A stretch of 34,017 nt of DNA from a virus: IMG/VR virus record IMGVR_UViG_3300022602_000265, positions 1-34,017 of that record. The stretch is one strand, 5' to 3'. Numbering within the stretch: position 1 is the first letter of the stretch; the number at the start of each line of letters is the position of its first letter. This document shows positions 30,431 through 34,017 of the stretch, piece by piece. Made by a program: the position numbers and the translations under genes. The notes below the pieces were generated by a model that saw only the letters and a list, made by a program, of their open reading frames with translations, made no database searches and had not been told where the DNA came from.

Positions 30431-30444
30431 ACCCCGAGACAGTA

Positions 30445-31509
30445 TTACGGCGCAGCCACCAAGCCAAGCGAAACCAGAGCCGCGTGGTCAGTGGTGGGTC
30501 CACCGTTCATGGAGGTGTAAGCGGTGGAGGAACCAGCCGCAGGCACCGCACCGGGGAACACGCCGATGGTGTAGGTTTCCGACGGAGGCACAATCGCCGC
30601 CGAAGTGTTGTTGACGTAGGTTATCGCCACCGTGTTGGCAGCCGACACGCGATAGCCACCAATGCCGAGACCCGTGGTGAAGGTCGGCTTGTTGACGTAG
30701 ATCTGCATGTTGGCGTTGATGCCAGGCACGGTGAACGTCTGTTCCGCCGTGGTGTTGGCAGCCACCGAGGTGGGGGTCAGCGTGGCGGTTACGGTCTTCA
30801 GCACCGGAGCGACCTGGATTTCGGGCGAGGCGTAAATCAGGTAGGATTCCGCAGCGGTCGGCGTGATGGTTGCAGCCGTCAGGTTCTGGTAGGTGATGCC
30901 GAGCGTGTTGGCAGCCACGGCGCGAGCATTGAGGATAGCCAGACCAGCCTGAGAAGCCGCCTTGTTGACGATAACCGGCGAACCAGCAGCCAGACCCGAG
31001 ACCGTGAACTGCTGTTCAATGGCCGTGTTCGGACCCACCGCAGTCGGGGTGAGCGTAGCCGTCAGCAGCATGGTGGCCGGGATGGCGGTGACAAGGTAGG
31101 TTTCACCGGCAGTCGGGGTGATGGCAGCCGCCGTGTCGTTGGCGAAGTTCACCGCCAGGGTGTTCGCGGCCGACACGCGAGCCGACGGAGACAGAGCCAG
31201 ACCCGCCTGCGTGGTGGGCTTGGTCACCACGACCAGCTGGCCGGTGGCGAGACCCGTGACCGTCAGGGTCTGTTCAGCAGCCGTGTTGGCGGCAACAGAC
31301 ACCGGGGTCAGCGTCACAGCGTAGGTGGTCACCACGCCCACATAGCCCTTCAGGGAGCCCTGCGAGGCCGGCTGCACGATGCCGGGGTTGGCACCGTAGA
31401 AACCGATCAGGTCGGTGGACGAGGAACCAAGGACAGTGCCCTGGCTGTTCTGATCCGAAAGTTGCTTCGGACCCTTCGTGGCAGTGGAGGCGGCGGAGAC
31501 GACGGGCAT
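30445..31509 (-). CDS. Head decoration or fibre-like protein with three tandem ~85-aa repeats (354 aa)
   Basis: The N-terminal ~60 residues hold GSSSTDLIGFYGANPGIVQP, a pattern of small phage head proteins. Then three related domains follow (about 64-148, 149-235, 239-315), each with TLTPxxVxxNTAxEQ, a T-V-x-G-L strand, an AANTL/V element and AITP near the end. The repeats look like immunoglobulin-like or similar beta sandwiches, as in decoration proteins and fibres. It lies two genes after the coat. AAGGA precedes the ATG. Surface location is inferred; the repeats may change number by recombination. Confidence 0.8.
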   Translation of the reverse strand: MPVVSAASTATKGPKQLSDQNSQGTVLGSSSTDLIGFYGANPGIVQPASQGSLKGYVGVVTTYAVTLTPVSVAANTAAEQTLTVTGLATGQLVVVTKPTTQAGLALSPSARVSAANTLAVNFANDTAAAITPTAGETYLVTAIPATMLLTATLTPTAVGPNTAIEQQFTVSGLAAGSPVIVNKAASQAGLAILNARAVAANTLGITYQNLTAATITPTAAESYLIYASPEIQVAPVLKTVTATLTPTSVAANTTAEQTFTVPGINANMQIYVNKPTFTTGLGIGGYRVSAANTVAITYVNNTSAAIVPPSETYTIGVFPGAVPAAGSSTAYTSMNGGPTTDHAALVSLGLVAAP

Positions 31510-31521
31510 GGTTCTGGTTCC

Positions 31522-31746
31522 TTACGAGGGCTTTACGAGCAGCATCTGCGGGTTGGACCAGCGTGTTTCCATGCCGGTCTTGATGGATTGAGCAATGGCG
31601 TCCTTGAACGGACCAAGCACTTCCTTGGTTGCCATCGGGCCGACCGGGAGGACACGGCCATCCTCAGTCCGCTCAACGACAACCTGGTAGAGATCCACCT
31701 TGAAGGGTGACTTCCACCCTTTAGGCATTTTTTTCCGTTCGAACAT
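31522..31746 (-). CDS. Small protein after the coat gene (74 aa)
   Basis: Starts MFERKKMPKGWKSPFKVDLY; basic N-terminus, then a beta-like segment QVVVERTEDGRVLPVGPMAT and a helix. It lies 11 nt after the coat stop and 12 nt before the decoration gene. A minor head protein would fit the location; no family recognised. Confidence 0.75.
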   Translation of the reverse strand: MFERKKMPKGWKSPFKVDLYQVVVERTEDGRVLPVGPMATKEVLGPFKDAIAQSIKTGMETRWSNPQMLLVKPS

Positions 31747-31757
31747 CTTTGCCTCAA

Positions 31758-32951
31758 TCAGCCGGTCAGGCGCACGCCCAGTTCAGGGTAGAAGGTGGTG
31801 GTGCCGTAGAGGATATCGATTCTCGCTGGGAAAACGTCGTTGTTGATATCGTAGGCACGAATGATCCGCATCGAGATACCCTTGTAGGTTTCGCGAGCCT
31901 TGAAGTCGACGCCTTCCGGCAGCTCCAGCGGCACGGTGACGAGACCGAAGCAGTCCTTCACGAAGCCGACGTTCTGCGGATAGGTCACGTTGGCCGAACC
32001 GGAGATGACCGTCACACCGGCGAGGTTGGCAGGCGAGACAGACACGGTCTGGTAGGCACCCGTGGTGCTGATGGCCGGGTAGATCGGCAGCGTGGCGTTG
32101 CCGCTCGCATCCGACGAGACCGGGCCGGTCACCAGGAAGTTCTGGAGGGCGCCGGTGGACTTGCGGCTCTTCGGGTTGATCGCGTAGACGCCCGCGATGG
32201 TGATGACTTCACCGCCGAGGAAGAGGTTGGTACGAGAAGCCGTCCAGCCGTTGGTGACCAAGTTCGAACCCGACTGGCTGGCACCATTGACCACACCCGT
32301 ACCGGCGTAGTTGCCGTTGGTGAGGTTGGCGACGTTCTGGTCTTCGTAGATCTCGAAGTTGGCGATGTTCGCCAGGTAACCCTTCAGGGCCGGTTCAGCC
32401 ACCGACTTCACGTACACGCCGATCAGCGCATTCGCCAGCGCCCAGTAGGCGGCGGGGTTCAGCACCAGCACGCGACCGTCTTGCGGAACCGCGCCCTCGT
32501 CCATCCGCTGACCGACAGCGGCCAGAGCGGCGAAGCTGTTCGGAGCCGTACCAGCACCCTGCGGGCCGACCCAGTTCTGAAGGGAGGTGGTGTTCTGGAG
32601 AACGTCGTAGTCCAGCTGGTTGGCCAGTTCGGCAGCAGCCGGCTTGATGTACCGCTCGGAGAACTCTTCCACCGTCAGCGTCAGGTCCTGAGACGAGAAC
32701 TGGAAGTCCACGTGCTTCTGGTTGGAGATCGTGATGCTGGTGGACGGTTCGCTGATGTCCTGGATGGACAGGCCCGGACCCGAGGACACGAGGAAGCGGT
32801 TGGGCTTGCGGATCGTGACCGAGGAACCGATCTTGACGAACTGGTTCTCGAACTGGCGGTTCACCTTACCGGCGGCGACCAGGTTGTTTTCGAGGATAAC
32901 CAGCGTCTCCTTGGTGATGACGCTAGGATTAAGAAGAGCGTTGTTAGACAT
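31758..32951 (-). CDS. Major capsid (coat) protein, P22 gp5-like HK97 fold (397 aa)
   Basis: The coat forms the icosahedral shell around scaffold. The N-terminal region MSNNALLNPSVITKETLVIL with NQFVKIGSSVTIRKPNRFLV and the helix segment RYIKPAAAELANQLDYDVL match P22-type coat proteins. A region at about 225-310 (ASRTNLFLGGEVITIAGVYA onward) fits the inserted I-domain of P22 coat. The C-terminal segment GISMRIIRAYDINNDVFPAR then RIDILYGTTTFYPEL is also typical. Length is slightly under P22 (430 aa). The start ATG lies in a predicted hairpin (32947-32981). Strong family call. Confidence 0.93.
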   Translation of the reverse strand: MSNNALLNPSVITKETLVILENNLVAAGKVNRQFENQFVKIGSSVTIRKPNRFLVSSGPGLSIQDISEPSTSITISNQKHVDFQFSSQDLTLTVEEFSERYIKPAAAELANQLDYDVLQNTTSLQNWVGPQGAGTAPNSFAALAAVGQRMDEGAVPQDGRVLVLNPAAYWALANALIGVYVKSVAEPALKGYLANIANFEIYEDQNVANLTNGNYAGTGVVNGASQSGSNLVTNGWTASRTNLFLGGEVITIAGVYAINPKSRKSTGALQNFLVTGPVSSDASGNATLPIYPAISTTGAYQTVSVSPANLAGVTVISGSANVTYPQNVGFVKDCFGLVTVPLELPEGVDFKARETYKGISMRIIRAYDINNDVFPARIDILYGTTTFYPELGVRLTG

Positions 32952-32981
32952 CCGAGGCTTCCTTATGACGCCCCGGATGTC
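32947..32981 (-). promoter_or_regulatory. Inverted repeat sequestering the coat start codon
   Basis: GACATCCG at 32947-32954 and its complement CGGATGTC at 32974-32981 can form an 8-bp stem with a 19-nt loop in the mRNA. The coat ATG (32949-32951) lies in one arm and its AAGGA ribosome-binding site lies in the loop. A 10-base direct repeat (TCCGAGGCTT, 32951-32960 and 32980-32989) overlaps the same stretch. It may couple or limit coat translation relative to scaffold. Confidence 0.6.
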
Positions 32982-32987
32982 CGAGGC

Positions 32988-33875
32988 TTAACGGCGACGA
33001 GAGGCAGCGATTTCGGAGGCACGCCGTGCAGCGTACTCCTCCATGGTTTCTTGGTCGGGAGATTTGGGACCGGCATTGGAACGCGAACCAACAGGCTTGA
33101 TTGGATCAGGCTTGCGGCTCGGCGTCGGTGCTTCAGACTGAGCACTCAACCGGGCTTCGATCTTCCCAATTTCACGAACAGCCTGGATCGGGTCCAGTTT
33201 GGCGATCCTTGCCGCAGTCTCGGGGTTCTGTCCGAGATAGTACGCGACAGCGGGACCGTCTTCGGACTCAAGCATGGCCTGCGCCATCGGCAGACTGATC
33301 TGGAGATCGTCGCGTTCGGCAACCGCCTCAAAGTCGGGGTGGTCAGCCATGAACGTTGCGCGACGATCAGACCATTGAGCCTGTGTGCGCTCCATCTGAG
33401 CCTTCTGGCTTTCTTGAGAAACCCGTTGCCGCTCCTCTGCCCTCGCAAGCTGTTCAGCTCGGCGTGAGGACCAGTTAATCAGTGCCTCGTCATACGAATC
33501 AGGATCGTCGAACTGATGCCGCCCAGGGCGGGGATCGTCCGTCTCGACCTTCTTCGCCTCGGCCTTGGTGCTGATAGCTTCCAAAGCACGAGAGAGGTCC
33601 TGCTGGAGTTGCGTGGCCTTCTCTTCAGCCGCCCGCCTCTTGTTGCGCTCAATAGTAATCTCACGCTTCAACCAAGCCGGTGTGCCATCGGATTTGTCGT
33701 CCTTTGGACTTTCGCCTGCGGATTTCTCAGCAGTATCTGCCTTATCCTCTTTTTCCGGCTTGTCGTCAACTTGACCAGTCGGGTTAGCCTTGAACTCCGG
33801 GAAGTCCGATGTCGCTGACAGTGGAGGCCCCGCCTTCGGGGTTGCTTCCATCGTCGTTGCGAGTTGATCCGGCAT
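32988..33875 (-). CDS. Scaffolding protein, P22 gp8-like (295 aa)
   Basis: Helical, charged and low in aromatic residues, as expected of scaffold: KREITIERNKRRAAEEKATQ, LQQDLSRALEAISTKAEAKK and ARAEERQRVSQESQKAQMER. A basic C-terminal coat-binding type region is present (RRASEIAASRRR). The length matches P22 gp8 (303 aa), and it lies between portal and coat as in P22. The ATG at 33875 has AGAAGGA 7 nt upstream. The gene overlaps the 3' end of the portal gene by 92 nt in another frame. No later ATG precedes the portal stop, so the overlap is probably real. Confidence 0.85.
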   Translation of the reverse strand: MPDQLATTMEATPKAGPPLSATSDFPEFKANPTGQVDDKPEKEDKADTAEKSAGESPKDDKSDGTPAWLKREITIERNKRRAAEEKATQLQQDLSRALEAISTKAEAKKVETDDPRPGRHQFDDPDSYDEALINWSSRRAEQLARAEERQRVSQESQKAQMERTQAQWSDRRATFMADHPDFEAVAERDDLQISLPMAQAMLESEDGPAVAYYLGQNPETAARIAKLDPIQAVREIGKIEARLSAQSEAPTPSRKPDPIKPVGSRSNAGPKSPDQETMEEYAARRASEIAASRRR

Positions 33876-34017
33876 TCATCATTCCTTCTGTTTGCCCGCC
33901 TGATTGCGGTTTCGGCAACGCAGACATCAGCTGCGCCACACCTTGTGCCAGGTCCTCGATCTTGGATCCGACCTGTTTGTTCATGCTGTCTTCGGCCTTC
34001 TGGATAATGGCCATCAG
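33784..34017 (-). CDS. Portal protein, C-terminal end (continues from base 1)
   Basis: This is the 3' end of the portal gene described at 1-2209. Unique bases are 33784-33890; 33891-34017 repeat 1-127. The frame reads to QSGGQTEGMMNAGSTRNDDG and stops at 33784. The last ~30 residues are Gly/Ser/Asn-rich and overlap the scaffold gene, whose ribosome-binding site lies in the portal codons around 33883-33889. The junction at 33890/1 is in frame, which supports a circular map. Confidence 0.88.
   Translation of the reverse strand: MMAIIQKAEDSMNKQVGSKIEDLAQGVAQLMSALPKPQSGGQTEGMMNAGSTRNDDGSNPEGGASTVSDIGLPGVQG
33891..34017. repeat. Terminal direct repeat, copy 2
   Basis: Exact copy of 1-127 as described there. 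It should be trimmed to obtain the 33,890-bp circular sequence. Confidence 0.95.

Noticed and set aside
30484-31710. Plus-strand open frame of 408 codons, very Arg/Gly/His-rich
   Set aside because: Shadow of the repeat-bearing decoration gene; its own apparent repeats simply mirror that gene's repeats.
31749-33467. Long plus-strand open frame (572 codons) opposite the coat and scaffold genes
   Set aside because: It is antisense to two strongly supported genes, has no recognisable domain and an Arg/Val/Gly/Asp-heavy composition typical of a GC-rich shadow frame.
1-34017. Integrase, partition genes, CRISPR array, insertion sequence
   Set aside because: I looked for integrase/recombinase motifs, ParA Walker motifs, spaced direct repeats and transposase or terminal inverted repeats and found none I could support; the only recurring short element is the gene-end element at 12.7-13.9 kb, which is coding.

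Overview
This window looks like one complete genome of a P22-like podovirus. Its first 127 bases recur exactly as its last 127 bases (1-127 = 33891-34017), so the natural reading is a 33,890-bp circular map, and the portal gene runs straight across the cut point. The head and tail gene order matches the P22 morphogenesis block: small terminase, large terminase, portal, scaffold, coat, a gp4-like and a gp10-like tail protein, three ejection proteins, then tail fibre and tailspike. The DNA is GC-rich. A stand-alone GcrA C-terminal domain and a stand-alone DnaA domain IV point to an alphaproteobacterial host (inference). I see no integrase, ParA, DNA polymerase, helicase, tRNA or CRISPR array.

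Layout. Nearly everything is on the minus strand. From a small HTH regulator at about 9.25 kb the minus strand runs leftward: a PDDEXK nuclease, a GcrA-like zinc protein, a DUF1376-type replication protein, a DnaA-IV protein, an isolated 603-aa structural protein, then the packaging genes and portal. Past the cut point it continues from 33.9 kb down to 13.9 kb: scaffold, coat, decoration protein, glycosyltransferase-like protein, gp4-like, HNH endonuclease, gp10-like, sulfotransferase-like, ejection proteins, an ATP-grasp enzyme, tailspike and fibre genes, a lysis cassette (lysozyme, holin candidate, membrane/coiled-coil protein) and a metallophosphoesterase. Most neighbours overlap by ATGA, TGATG or TAATG junctions, so translation is tightly coupled.

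The only long plus-strand block (9349-13934) diverges from the HTH gene across a region full of inverted repeats that could be operators. It encodes an Erf-type single-strand annealing protein, a 73-aa protein ending in an SSB-like acidic tip, two tiny membrane peptides, a DUF6948-like protein, a Gly-Asp/Tyr hexamer-repeat protein, and a run of small zinc-finger and coiled-coil genes. Four genes of that run end in copies of one ~33-bp element, which encodes the C-terminus, the ribosome-binding site and usually the next GTG start. The block ends head-on against the metallophosphoesterase gene with the two stop codons touching.

The main points for a second look are this repeated 3'-end cassette, the half-regulators resembling GcrA and DnaA, the SSB-tip mini-protein, enzymes embedded in the virion operon (ATP-grasp, sulfotransferase, glycosyltransferase, HExxE protein), long out-of-frame overlaps (portal/scaffold and glycosyltransferase/129-aa frame), and a hairpin covering the coat start codon.
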